Source: Entrophospora sp. SA101
Lineage: Eukaryota > Glomeromycota > Glomeromycetes > Entrophosporales > Entrophosporaceae
Reading direction: 5' to 3'
NCBI GenBank assembly: GCA_958430865.1
Contig: CAUDNR010000380.1
Coordinates: 1-64,000, forward strand
Length of the DNA: 64,000 nucleotides
Under the pieces are notes generated by a model. That model had not been told where the DNA came from. It saw only the letters and a list, made by a program, of their open reading frames with translations, and did not search any database. The position numbers and the translations under genes are program-made. This document shows positions 23,861-35,500 of the stretch, one piece after another (the first letter of the stretch is position 1; every line of letters begins with the position of its first letter).

Positions 23861-25295
23861 TCACGAATAACATTGACGAGTTTCTTTAATATGATCTTTC
23901 TTTTTTGACAAAATCATGATCATAATAATAGTAATAATAATAATAATAATTTAATTACAATTTATTTATTTATGTTTAAATTCTTTTTTAACCATTAACC
24001 ATAATGATGAAATACAACTTAAATTTTACTTAATCGACTTTTATAATCGTATCATCATGGTTTGAAATATTTTAATGCTGTATGTATATATGTGTATATA
24101 GATATATTTCATGAATATTTGAAATAAATTCCAAAAAACATATTACTGTGGTATTTCAAAATGACGCTTTCTTTGAAGGAAGAGACATTGATTATTTCTA
24201 TAATAATAACAACAAATATTATTATGAATGGCTCGGTCTAAAGACTCCTATTGCTGTGCCACACGCTCAAATTTCAAAAATTGCGATTTCGTGATTCGTT
24301 CAAAAATGCAATAACAGTCAAACGATATGTCACGGGAGGTGTAATTGCATACAGTCAGACCTCTATAAATGCACCTTTCATAAATGCACACCCTCCATAC
24401 TTTGTACTGCACGGTATTTTTTCAGTCCACTCATATGAAAACACCCTCCATAAATGCACCCCCTTGGTCCCAAGGGGGTGCATTTATGGAGGTCTGACTA
24501 TTAAAATAGAAACCCAGACTCGTGTAACCAATCTGTTTTTTTTAAAATATCTCATTATTTTTATAACAAATTCAATCATCATTATTAATCAAAAATAAAA
24601 CTATGACATTATAGCTTTCTAACGAGCCCTCTCCCGTATTGATAGAGTCTCTCTATGTCAAGCTATATTTATTCAAAAACAACATTACTTTTTACTTCAA
24701 AGCTACCTTTATAAACTTGGTGAGTGGTTGAAAAGATGTAAAATATTGTAAGTTTTCATATAGGTATAGCTTTATGTGGATTGTTTATTAAAATTTGGTG
24801 AAAATGGCAAAAACCCCAAAAACATAAGTTTATTTATGTCAATACACAGTGTATAAATTCCAGTGTGTAACTAATGCAGATTTCTACAAATTTAGAAACT
24901 ATCTGCAGAAAACTACTAATGTACGATGTTACACCCGCACATTGAATTTTATACCAATTAATTTCCAAATGCGGTAATTTGGTTGATAAACTTTAACACC
25001 AATATTTTTTTCTATTTTATTAATAACCTCTCCTAATTTTTTTTCTAAAAGAAGGAATAAGTCCTGTGTCTCAAATTTAGCAAAAAAAGGTTAAAATTAA
25101 GGTTTGTGACTAATTTTATTAATAGAATTTCGATGTTGATCACCAAAAAATTTCGGAAAATACACTTTGTGACGGATAATGACACTTGATCTGCAATGTT
25201 AATCTGTCATGTGAATTAGAAAGCCCCACCCACGAATTTGAAAATGATCTATATACCGCATAATTACATCAAATTTGTGTGTACGTATCCTTAAA
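23861..25295. other. Intergenic region with a small MITE, copy 1
   Basis: Non-coding region between NDUFS2 and VPS5, AT-rich, with a (TAA)n run near 23930-23950. The only structure I recognise is the palindromic element at 24352-24500. A 115-codon open frame across it (24251-24598) translates the element's own repeats and is not a gene. Confidence 0.5.
24352..24500. mobile_element. ~150-bp palindromic MITE, copy 1
   Basis: Ends AGTCAGACCTCTATAAATGC (from 24353) and, reversed at the right, AGTCAGACCTCCATAAATGC. The right half contains a perfect hairpin: arms 24445-24467 and 24470-24492 (23 bp, CCTCCATAAATGCACCCCCT...) around a 2-nt loop. The ATAAATGCAC motif occurs four times in total. The style recalls pogo-like elements with repeated sub-terminal motifs; I could not establish a clean TA duplication at both ends. 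The same element sits in copy 2 at 43135-43283. Confidence 0.65.
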
Positions 25296-27100
25296 ATGTC
25301 GTCTACAAACGAATTCGAAAATACTTTTGAAGATTTGCTTCATAAACCCACAATCAACTCCATATCAGACACTTTAAGTGATGTTGATGTTTCAAATCCT
25401 TTTCATGATACCATCTCATCATTAATTGCACCAGAAAAGATAAATGAAGAAACCGACTTCATGAGTGAATATAGCAGTTCTATAAACAATGTTTTTGCAA
25501 ATGATATTTCAGATCCTTTAGAAAGTATGTTGAGTTCGGCCATTTCTGAAACTAAACTATCTGATGAGGAAATTTTTAATAATTATCATGATAATTATGA
25601 TGACGACGATGAAAGAGAATTTGAAAATATAGAAGTTTCATCGACTAAAGATCTTGATGTCATCGCTTCATTTTCTATTCAGAGTCAAACACATGAAGAA
25701 ACTAACAATTACGAAGAATTGGTTGATGAAAATTATGATGATAATAATAATAACAATATTAGTAATAGTAGTAGCATTCAGGAACAGAATGATAATGAAG
25801 ACATTATTTCTAATCATGTAATTGATCACATAATTTTTAATTTTTTGGTATTATTATTATTTAATTTATTAACATATTATTATTATTTACTTCTCATAGT
25901 ATAATCAATTTGATGGTTCAGAAAATGGGCTGAATCCTATATTTGAGATTTCAGTGGAAGATCCTCAAAAGATTGGTGATCCAATTAATGCTCGCATTGT
26001 ATATAAAGTTAGAACTAAGGCATGTTTTGATTTCAAATTTAAAAAAACATAAATATATTTTTTTTCAAATTAAATTAATGATTTTTTTTTATTTGTTTTA
26101 GACATCATCAAAAGATTTTAAAAGCAACGATTTTACGGTTTTGAGAAGATATCGTGATTTCTTATGGTTGTATAATCAGCTTACACTTGGGAATCCAGGT
26201 GTAATTGTTCCCCCACTTCCAGAAAAGCACGCTATGGGTAAATTAATGAGTTATTAATTTAAATTAATAGCTTTATAAATTAATTTATATATTTTTGGAG
26301 TTAGGACGTTTTCAGGATGAATTCATAGAAAACCGTCGTCAGGCGCTTGAAAAATGTTTGAATAAAATTATTTCACATCCAAATTTATACAAAGATCGAG
26401 ATTTGAAAATATTCTTAGAATCTGATAATTTTAACATTGATGTAGTATTTAAGGGATCATTCATAATGAATATTTTTTAACCATAACAGAATTAACTTAT
26501 ATATAAATGCATATATGTTTTTATTTAGGTAAGGAGAAATGAAGAACCCAAGGGTGTTTTAAAATCATTGGGTGAAGCTGTTTCTAATGTTACCGCATTT
26601 AATAAGTTTACTGAAATGGATGATGTGAGTAAACTAACTCCACAACTCATAATTATGTTAGTTTTTGTACTTATGAGAAGAAAAAAAAAGACTGGTTACA
26701 ATGTAAAAAAACTTTTAATTTAGTGGTTTGAAGGCCGTAAAAACCAATTAGATATACTCGAATCACAATTGAAAACACTGCTTAAATCTGCCGAGTTGGT
26801 TGTTAGACAACAGAAGGGTGTTTATTATTATTGTTATATTTGTTATCTTTTTATTTTTATCAAGCAAAAGTTATTTAATCTTGAAAATCCTAATCGACTG
26901 ATTTTAATACAATGTTTTAATAGACCTTGGAGGTTCAGCAATTGAATTTGGTGATAGTTTGTTTGCATTATCTGATGTTGAAGTTAATAAACCATTAGCA
27001 AACAATTTATCAACTTTAGGGAAATTGCAACAAAAAATTAGAGAATTACACATAAAACAGGTCAACTGACTTTATTTAAATTATATGCGCACATATATAC

Positions 27101-27137
<37 letters not shown>

Positions 27138-27801
27138 ATATTGGATTTTTAGGCACGTCAAGATGTTTTAACATTGGAAAATACCATTGAAGAATATATT
27201 CGCATCATTGGATCAATTAAAGTTAGTAATAATGCCAATAATACTGATAAAAAAATTTTTATTGATTTTTTAAACAATAAAATTTTTTTGAAAATTAGGT
27301 GGCTTTAAATTCAAGGACTAAAGTTTATCAAAATTGGCAAAGCGCTATGAATGATTTGCAAAAAAAAAAATTAAATTATGAAAGATCAAAATCACAAAAC
27401 AGATTAAGTCAAGAAAGACTTTCATACATGTTGGCTATAATTGCGGAGGTTATTATTATTATGCTGCTAAACCTCAAGATAAGTTTTCAAACTAAATATA
27501 AACGATTGTCATTTTAGGGTGAAAACAAAGTTGAAGATTGTAGACATGAATTTGAAGATGTTACAAAATTGATTAAGGCAGAATTGGACAGATTTGATAA
27601 AGAAAAAGTCGAAGATTTTAAAAATAGTATCGAGTCATTTTTGGATTCTATTATAAAAACTAAAAATGAGGTAAGTTAATTTATTGAACTTTAATAATTT
27701 CAATTTTTCAAATCTTCACGATTTATAATCTTAATTGTTTATAGATAATCAAATTATGGGAATCGTTTTATCAAGAAATCGAATCACACCAAAGTTTTTA
27801 A
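25296..27801 (+). CDS. VPS5: Sorting nexin VPS5/SNX1-type (PX-BAR retromer subunit), copy 1
   Basis: Endosomal sorting nexin of the retromer membrane-bending dimer. Exons: 25296-25817, 25900-26019, 26102-26237, 26305-26444, 26529-26624, 26724-26817, 26924-27060, 27153-27221, 27299-27448, 27518-27670, 27745-27801; 1674 nt, 557 aa. I use the ATG at 25296 (MSSTNEFENTFEDLL). The first ~190 residues are acidic and Asn/Ser-rich, presumably disordered. The PX domain contains RTKTSSKDF...VLRRYRDFLWLY and VPPLPEKHA (basic/aromatic phosphoinositide pocket). The rest is a helical BAR/Vps5 C-terminal domain (WFEGRKNQLDILESQL, LQQKIRELHIKQARQD, KIIKLWESFYQEIE-like end). Intron 2 (26020-26101) appears to use a GC donor (AAG|GCATGT). 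It is convergent with VTA1. Confidence 0.92.
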
Positions 27802-28140
27802 ATTGATGAAAATAAAGGCAACAACAGTAATAATAAATAATAGTAGCAGTAGTAATATAATAACAATAATGACAGCAATCATTTAATTAATTCTTATGAC
27901 CTTCTTTTCACCTAACGTTCATTCACCTTAATTGTATAATATTTAATTAATTTAGTTTTCGTTTTTGGAAATGTTAATTATGTATGATGAAATAAATATT
28001 TATTTGCCAAGTTTCTTTTAATAAAATTTTTTTCCTCCATAATAAAAGGTTTACATGATGATTTCTTTTAACAATCTTAAAATCAACAATTAATTGTCTT
28101 TGACCATATTGTCTCCCAATATTTACAAACCTTTATTTAT
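27802..28140. other. Convergent 3' spacer between VPS5 and VTA1, copy 1
   Basis: 339 bp of AT-rich non-coding DNA holding both 3' ends. AATAAA-like signals are visible on the plus strand (e.g. about 27990). Nothing else recognised. Confidence 0.5.
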
Positions 28141-28609
28141 TTAGTTATTATAAGATTCTAGTAATGCTTTAGCCTTGTCTATATTTTCTATAGCAGTTTT
28201 AAAATCATTATAGTTTAAAGCACTTACTGCCCATTTACAATATTTTTGAGCAGTTGCAACTGTGTTTGGATCTATTTCACAATGACTATTTGATTTTAAG
28301 TTTAGAGTTGATCTTGTTGGCTGTTGTTGCTGACCGGTTGAAGTAGTTGCATTTGGTGTTCTTTGTTGTTGTGGTAATTGTGAGTGGTGCGGTTGTATTG
28401 AGGATGGAGCCGTTTGTGTTGGTGTTATTGATTGAATATAATTAAAAGGTTGAATTGCTTGAAATGTTTGCGATTGTTGAGATGTTTGTTGTGGAATATG
28501 AGAAAGGTTGGAAACAACAGGTTGTTGGTAGAACAAGTCATTGTTGTAGCCGTTTGCATTAGATTGCGGTAGTGATGGTGACGTTTGATGAAGCTGTTGC
28601 TGTTGTTGT

Positions 28610-28641
<32 letters not shown>

Positions 28642-29933
28642 ATTGTTATGATGATATTGTGGATTTTGTTCATAAAATGCAGGTGCATTTGAATTAAGTT
28701 GTTCAGAAAAATCCGATTGTATAATTGGCTGTTGGTTATTAAACTTATCAAATGACATATTGGATGTAAGTAATTCGTTATTATTATTATTATTATTATT
28801 ATCATTATTACTGTTGTTGTTATTATTACTATTAAGATTAACTTTGTTAAATTCACCATTTGATTTGGGTGGTAAAGGAGGCCCGGTTGTTGAAACATTT
28901 GATAATGGTGCTGAAGGAAATTGATCAATTCCAGGGACAAAACCAATATTATTATTAATATCATCTTTATTATTGTCAGGTGCTTGTTGACCTGCATTAG
29001 TATTAACATTATCAACGTAAGTTGGTTCTTGTGATGTAGGATCACCTCCAGGAGGACCAGCAATTGGTCTTTGACCATCCCTCAATGCCTTAATAATATG
29101 TGCAGCCTTCCATTTCGCATATTTAATTTTATTTTCGACCTTTAAATTATATTATTCAATTCAGATGATATATTCATAAAATATCAAAATATTATGATCA
29201 ACAATTTTTTAAACATATATAAGATTACAAAATATAAATATGCTGATGTACATACCTCAGGACTTAATTCACCAAATATCTTTAGTAGCTCCAAGAATAT
29301 AGATGATGCCAAAAAAGTCATCGCAGTTTGCCTATAGAATAATTAACGTATGCATGTGTTTTCGATTATTATTCTTTAAAAATTAGAAAAATTTTATTAT
29401 TGTATATAAAAAAACCATTGTCCTCATTTATACTTTGTGGCCTTCCCAGCCCTATCAATGTTATCGGCATTTAGGAAAATTTTTATGGCAAAATTTTCTA
29501 CGAATGCTTCACCGACGATATCATTTGTAACTGCCTCATTATTTGAAAACTTTTTCTTTTCCTATGAATAAATAGGCAGGTAAATTGATGGATATATGGG
29601 ATATATGTAACAATAAAAATTATCAATGTTTTACAAATGGATAAATTGATACCTTTTCAAGAACATCTAATAGTTTAAAAAGAAAATTTTGACTTTCTCC
29701 TTTTTCTTTTGTTCCTTTTTCAATGGCTAATTTTGCTGCGTAATAATTGCCTATACAAATAAATCTTTTAATAAGAAATTGGTTGTTGTTAGCTCGTTTG
29801 AAACCAACAGTAACAAAATGGCTTTCTTACAATAATAAGCTATTATTGGCTCTCTTTGTTGTAATTCTTGTGCTCGTTGAAGATAAGGACTAATGAATTT
29901 GAGTTCATTTGGTAATGGTGGTAATGAATTCAT
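28141..29933 (-). CDS. VTA1: VTA1, activator of the Vps4 ESCRT ATPase, copy 1
   Basis: Endosomal protein that stimulates Vps4 to recycle ESCRT-III. Minus-strand exons: 29831-29933, 29653-29750, 29434-29561, 29256-29331, 28141-29139; 1404 nt, 467 aa. The N-terminal MIT-like helical module begins MNSLPPLPNELKFISPYLQR and includes REPIIAYYCNYYAAKLAIEK and FLELLKIFGELSPEVENKI followed by KYAKWKAAHIIKAL. A long Pro/Asn/Gln-rich linker (polyQ at about 28590-28640, polyN at about 28780-28800) leads to the C-terminal Vps4-binding helices, AQKYCKWAVSALNYNDFKTA. The first 20 nt of the coding sequence lie inside the R repeat, so its start codon and upstream DNA are present three times in the window. Confidence 0.93.
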
Positions 29934-31215
29934 TTTGTGAGGAGAAAAGGAAATTTTTATTATTTTTATGCATCTAAAAAACAAATGACAATTTTAATTT
30001 AAATTAATATGGGGCCCCTGAAAGCTTCTAATTGAGGTTCCAGGCAAACAAAGGGTGGAGAATGATATTATTACGTATAAGACTTTTAAGGGTAAAAATG
30101 ATATTTACAATATTAAATCCTTTGAATAGCAAATGAAATTAAAAGCTTAAATGAAAACGTCATTACTATTACTGTATAATAATAACGGATCATTATAAAA
30201 AAAAAGTCCGTTATATTAATATCAAAGATAATAAAAAATAATAAGGTGATTTGCTAAAATGGAAAGTGAAAAATAATGGGGGGTCAAAAGGGACGCTCAC
30301 CTCCTCTTGTGATACCCTTCTTTCACCAACAAGAACCCATTTTCTTGCTGTACTAGTACCGTTTTACAATCTTAATGAAGAAATTGTTAAAATCAACAGG
30401 AAACATAATACACACACATCTAAACTCGATAAGTCGGACGCAGCAATCAATTGTTTAATGAATAAAAAATATTATTAAGCATTGACGGCACATTTTGATG
30501 GTCATTTACAAAAAAGAATTCGATTCAGGGGCCCTCTCAAAAAATTTGTGTAATAGACCGTGTAACGTGCAAATGTTGAGACCTCCCATATCTAAACACG
30601 TTATTTTCTGGCCTTTCCCCCCAAAAAATATTTTTTATCGCGCCATTTTTTTTTTAAAAAAAATGGCTTCAAACTTCAACGAAAGATTGTGTTAATGTAA
30701 AAAACTATAAAGATAATAATATTATTAGAGATAGTAATATTATTAAAGATAAAAATAATATCAAAACAACAGATATTGTAAAGATAAAAATACAATTGTA
30801 TTAAGAAAGTTAATACCAAATGCACGTTCAGGTTGGTAAATGCCATAAATGCCAGAATTGGAAGAGGGTGGAGTCATCAAAGAGCTCTTTTCATAAAAAA
30901 TACAATTTTTTTTCTTGGCTTTTAATAAGGTGTATATTTATTTTTTAATAAAGAAATATATTTGCCCGTATAGATCGATGTTATTCTTTTTTTACAAACG
31001 TTCGTTAAATAAATAAATAAAAAGTTGATTTTGCTGTTCCGTGAAAAGAAAAGCATTCGTACGAAAGTGAATATTCATTACTTCAGGATTGAATGTTGAA
31101 CATTGAATTATTAACTTTACACTGCAAATTAACTACATTGGTTATTATTTTATAAGCAAGGTGTTTGTTATTAGTTGGACATAAACGTCAGAGTCTTTTC
31201 CCACCATCGACTCCA
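29914..31215. repeat. 1302-bp repeat R, copy 1 (VTA1 start plus upstream DNA)
   Basis: Identical blocks of 1302 bp occur at 29914-31215, 31216-32517 and 48697-49998. The unit starts at AATGGTGGTAATGAATTCAT (VTA1 codons 7-1 on the minus strand) and ends CGACTCCA. It holds the presumed VTA1 promoter and no convincing gene. Inside are a short inverted repeat GGGGCCCCTGAA (30013) / TTCAGGGGCCC (about 30525), an ATAACGGA/TCCGTTAT pair near 30183-30215 and a GCCATTTTTT hairpin near 30643. Open frames of 66 and 75 codons show no protein-like character. Confidence 0.93.
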
Positions 31216-32517
31216 AATGGTGGTAATGAATTCATTTTGTGAGGAGAAAAGGAAATTTTTATTATTTTTATGCATCTAAAAAACAAATGACAATTTTAAT
31301 TTAAATTAATATGGGGCCCCTGAAAGCTTCTAATTGAGGTTCCAGGCAAACAAAGGGTGGAGAATGATATTATTACGTATAAGACTTTTAAGGGTAAAAA
31401 TGATATTTACAATATTAAATCCTTTGAATAGCAAATGAAATTAAAAGCTTAAATGAAAACGTCATTACTATTACTGTATAATAATAACGGATCATTATAA
31501 AAAAAAAGTCCGTTATATTAATATCAAAGATAATAAAAAATAATAAGGTGATTTGCTAAAATGGAAAGTGAAAAATAATGGGGGGTCAAAAGGGACGCTC
31601 ACCTCCTCTTGTGATACCCTTCTTTCACCAACAAGAACCCATTTTCTTGCTGTACTAGTACCGTTTTACAATCTTAATGAAGAAATTGTTAAAATCAACA
31701 GGAAACATAATACACACACATCTAAACTCGATAAGTCGGACGCAGCAATCAATTGTTTAATGAATAAAAAATATTATTAAGCATTGACGGCACATTTTGA
31801 TGGTCATTTACAAAAAAGAATTCGATTCAGGGGCCCTCTCAAAAAATTTGTGTAATAGACCGTGTAACGTGCAAATGTTGAGACCTCCCATATCTAAACA
31901 CGTTATTTTCTGGCCTTTCCCCCCAAAAAATATTTTTTATCGCGCCATTTTTTTTTTAAAAAAAATGGCTTCAAACTTCAACGAAAGATTGTGTTAATGT
32001 AAAAAACTATAAAGATAATAATATTATTAGAGATAGTAATATTATTAAAGATAAAAATAATATCAAAACAACAGATATTGTAAAGATAAAAATACAATTG
32101 TATTAAGAAAGTTAATACCAAATGCACGTTCAGGTTGGTAAATGCCATAAATGCCAGAATTGGAAGAGGGTGGAGTCATCAAAGAGCTCTTTTCATAAAA
32201 AATACAATTTTTTTTCTTGGCTTTTAATAAGGTGTATATTTATTTTTTAATAAAGAAATATATTTGCCCGTATAGATCGATGTTATTCTTTTTTTACAAA
32301 CGTTCGTTAAATAAATAAATAAAAAGTTGATTTTGCTGTTCCGTGAAAAGAAAAGCATTCGTACGAAAGTGAATATTCATTACTTCAGGATTGAATGTTG
32401 AACATTGAATTATTAACTTTACACTGCAAATTAACTACATTGGTTATTATTTTATAAGCAAGGTGTTTGTTATTAGTTGGACATAAACGTCAGAGTCTTT
32501 TCCCACCATCGACTCCA
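31216..32517. repeat. 1302-bp repeat R, copy 2 (tandem, orphan)
   Basis: Direct tandem copy of R1. It is not attached to a VTA1 coding region: on the minus strand the start codon at 31235 leads into the right end of R1, giving a 15-codon frame (MNSLPPFGVDGGKRL, then stop). At its right end it joins MOT1 exon 12 directly. Confidence 0.93.
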
Positions 32518-35500
32518 GATGATGATGTTAGAGCTGTTGCTGCATCTATTTTGGTCCCTATAGCCGATTATTTTGTTACTAATTCTTCAAATAAAATACC
32601 GGAACTTGTAAATGTATTATGGGATTGTTTAAAAGATCTGAAAGATGACTTGACTGCATCAACAGCAAGTGTAATGGATTTATTAGGTAAATATCTTTTG
32701 ATTCGTCTTAGAGTATGATTAATCATGTTATTCATTAATTAACAATAATTATTTGTGTTAATTAATTATTTAGCAAAATTATTTTCATTTCCTGTTGTAT
32801 TGGATTACATGAAAATAGCATCTACTTCAAATATAAAGTAATATTTCATTATCACAATAATAATTGTTTTAAAAGAAAAGAAAATTTATTTTTTTGTTTG
32901 TTTTTTTAGTCACTCTTTATCAACCTTAATTCCACGACTGTATCCATTCTTTCGTCACACAATTACTTCAGTGCGTTCTGCAGTTCTAAATACTCTTTTG
33001 ACATTTTTGAGTATGGATGAGGCAGAAGAATGGGTTGATAATCGTGTCATGAGACTTGTATTCCAAAATATGATAGTCGAAGAAAAAAAGGTTTGCTGGC
33101 TTTTATATATATATATTAATTACAAAAAAATAATTATAATCTAAATTATATTTTTTATTTTGAAAGGATATTCTTGATTTATCGCTTGAAGTTTGGTCGA
33201 AAATATTATCTCATACAACAAAATCAAGTCAAGAAAACAAAATAATTCAACTAACCTCTCAACATATAGCAACATGGTTTGGAATTGTTATGACACCGTT
33301 GGGCACTCCAATAGATAATAGATTATTTTTTATAACTGAAGGAGCAATACCTATGGAAATAACTCCTGCCACTACTACAGCATCTACGTCATCGTCATCA
33401 TCATCAAATTCAAGATTCCGTGGTCAAAATCGATCCCAAAACACTAATGGTAATAATTCAGATTCGATCGGATATAATATTGACGCTGGAATGTTACAAC
33501 AAGATTTTGCTCTTGTTAGTGTAGATACTGTGCTAAGAGGCAGAGTTATTGCATCTAAAGGTTTAGGAATGTTAATGAGTCGATGGCCACTAGAGGTGAT
33601 TTATTAATTTGTTTTAAATTAAAAAAAGATTTTTAAAGGTTAAAAAAATTAACAGTTTTATTATTATGATTATTATTATTATTATTAGTATTTGGATACA
33701 TCATTTAAAGATAAAATTGTATCACGTCTCTCATCCTCGTGTGCTTCAAATAAACAACTATCTGCTATCGTAGTCGAAGAATGGGCAAGATCATTAATAG
33801 AAAATCACGGAAACAATACCCTCGATCTAGTCAACACATCACCATTTGCATCCAACATATCCACTTTTATGATATCCATACTTGAGTCTGACGCTCCAAC
33901 TTTCTATTCCGAACTTACTACAATTTTACGTAGAATACGCGGCGAATGTCAAGCATTGCTTAATACATTTGTTACAGTTGGAAAAGTCAATTCTTCAAAT
34001 ATACCCGCTTTACCTACCTGTGTTCTTGGTGAAATAGTAGTAGCCTCCCAACCAGAAAATTCAACTCCTTTATTTAATATTCAAATGGCTACAGAAATTG
34101 CCACTACTACTTATGATAATTTGTCACTTCAAATACTCGACAGGAATCATAGATCTCCTCAGGCCCAACAACAACAGGAAGAATGTCAAACTCAACTGCA
34201 AGATCGGCATAGACGTGTTTTGAATTCCATAAGTTCCTACGAGTCTACAAAACTAAAAAATGATACAATTGTTTATGCAGCAATTGCTAGTGCTGTCGTG
34301 GCTTTACAAGCCCTACCACCTAAACTAAATCCTATTATCAGATCAATTATGAATTCAATAAAAAAGGAAGAAAACATCGAACTACAACAAAGATCAGCAG
34401 CTACATTGGCTAATCTTGTCTTCCTTTGTTCATCGAATCAAAGTGGTACTAGAATTAATCCAAACGATAAGATTGTAAAGAACCTTTGTACATTCCTTTG
34501 TTCCGACACTACTGTAACACCCGAATTTCAACAAAATAATAATAAAAGGGAAGGCATACTTTCTTTGCAAAAAGCAAAAGAGTCTGATAAAAACACCACA
34601 TCATCAACGTCGTCATCTAATGGAGATTTTAATTTAACTGATGATGATAAAATTAAATCGCAGAAATTGATAAGACGTGGCGCTGAAACTGCATTGAAAG
34701 AATTTGCTTCACAGTTTGGGTCAAAGTTATTTGAAATAGTACCAAAATTATGGCATTGCATGCATAATAGTTTAAATAGCGTATTAAATAATGGTATGTA
34801 GCTTTCTTTTTTTTTTTAAAAAAAAAAGAATAATGAGAATTTATTAACTAATATATTTTGATGACATTGTAATATAGATGATGATGAAACAATTTGATGC
34901 AATGATTTCACAAAATGTTGGAAAAGATATAATCGATTCTCTTCAATTAATTCAATCATTAGTCCCAGCAATTAATGAATCGTTACATAATAAGGTGCAT
35001 ATACAAAATTATAAAATTCTGTAATCATATTTATATTATAATTAATTAATTTAGATCAAATTACCAATATCGTTTGTTTAAAAAATTAATAAATTGTTAT
35101 ATCTAGATAACGGAATTACTTCCTTTTATTATTAAAACTGCCAAATGTCAATATCAAGTAATACGTTCAATGGCAGCGAGATGTTTTGCTTCAATTGCAA
35201 ATGTAATTACAATGCCATGTATGAAGTTAATAATTGATCAAGTAATGCCTTTATTAGGAGATTCTAAAAATTTGATTCATAGACAAGGAGCCGTTGAACT
35301 TGTTTATCGTATGTTTTACTATCTATTTTAATTATTATATAGTATCATTATAATATTTTTAATATTTTTAAAAATATATACAATAGATGTTGTTCAAACT
35401 ATGGATGCAAAAATACTTCCTTATGTTATTTTTTTGATTGTTCCAATATTGGGTAGAATGAGTGACGCTGATGAAAATATTCGTCTTGTGAGTACCAATA

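Larger units (their letters stand above)
13736..31215. repeat. Segmental duplication, copy 1 (17,480 bp)
   Basis: This block recurs at 32518-49998 with a constant offset of 18,782 up to about 16110 and 18,783 thereafter, so one net 1-nt indel separates the copies. Every reading frame I compared is identical. The left edge is inside MOT1 exon 12, at the GAT triplets of SDDDVRA. The right edge is the string CGACTCCA ending at 31215. It contains the 3' three-quarters of MOT1 and complete eIF3e, NDUFS2, VPS5 and VTA1. Confidence 0.95.

Noticed and set aside
24251..24598. 115-codon open frame (and its copy at 43034-43381)
   Set aside because: It spans the palindromic MITE and translates its inverted repeats; no protein-like pattern and no splice or start context.
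28425..29078. 217-codon Asn/Ile/Leu-rich open frame on the minus strand
   Set aside because: Overlaps the real VTA1 last exon in another frame; the repetitive codons of the polyQ/polyN linker keep it open.
30013..30537. Small transposon bounded by GGGGCCCCTGAA / TTCAGGGGCCC within R
   Set aside because: The inverted match is about 12 bp and centred on the palindrome GGGCCC; no target duplication and no subterminal similarity, so I list it only as a minor inverted repeat.
30251..30695. Two open frames (75 and 66 codons) in R1, repeated in R2 and R3
   Set aside because: Lie in the upstream region of VTA1, start without good ATG context, composition like random AT-rich DNA; triple occurrence is due to the repeat.
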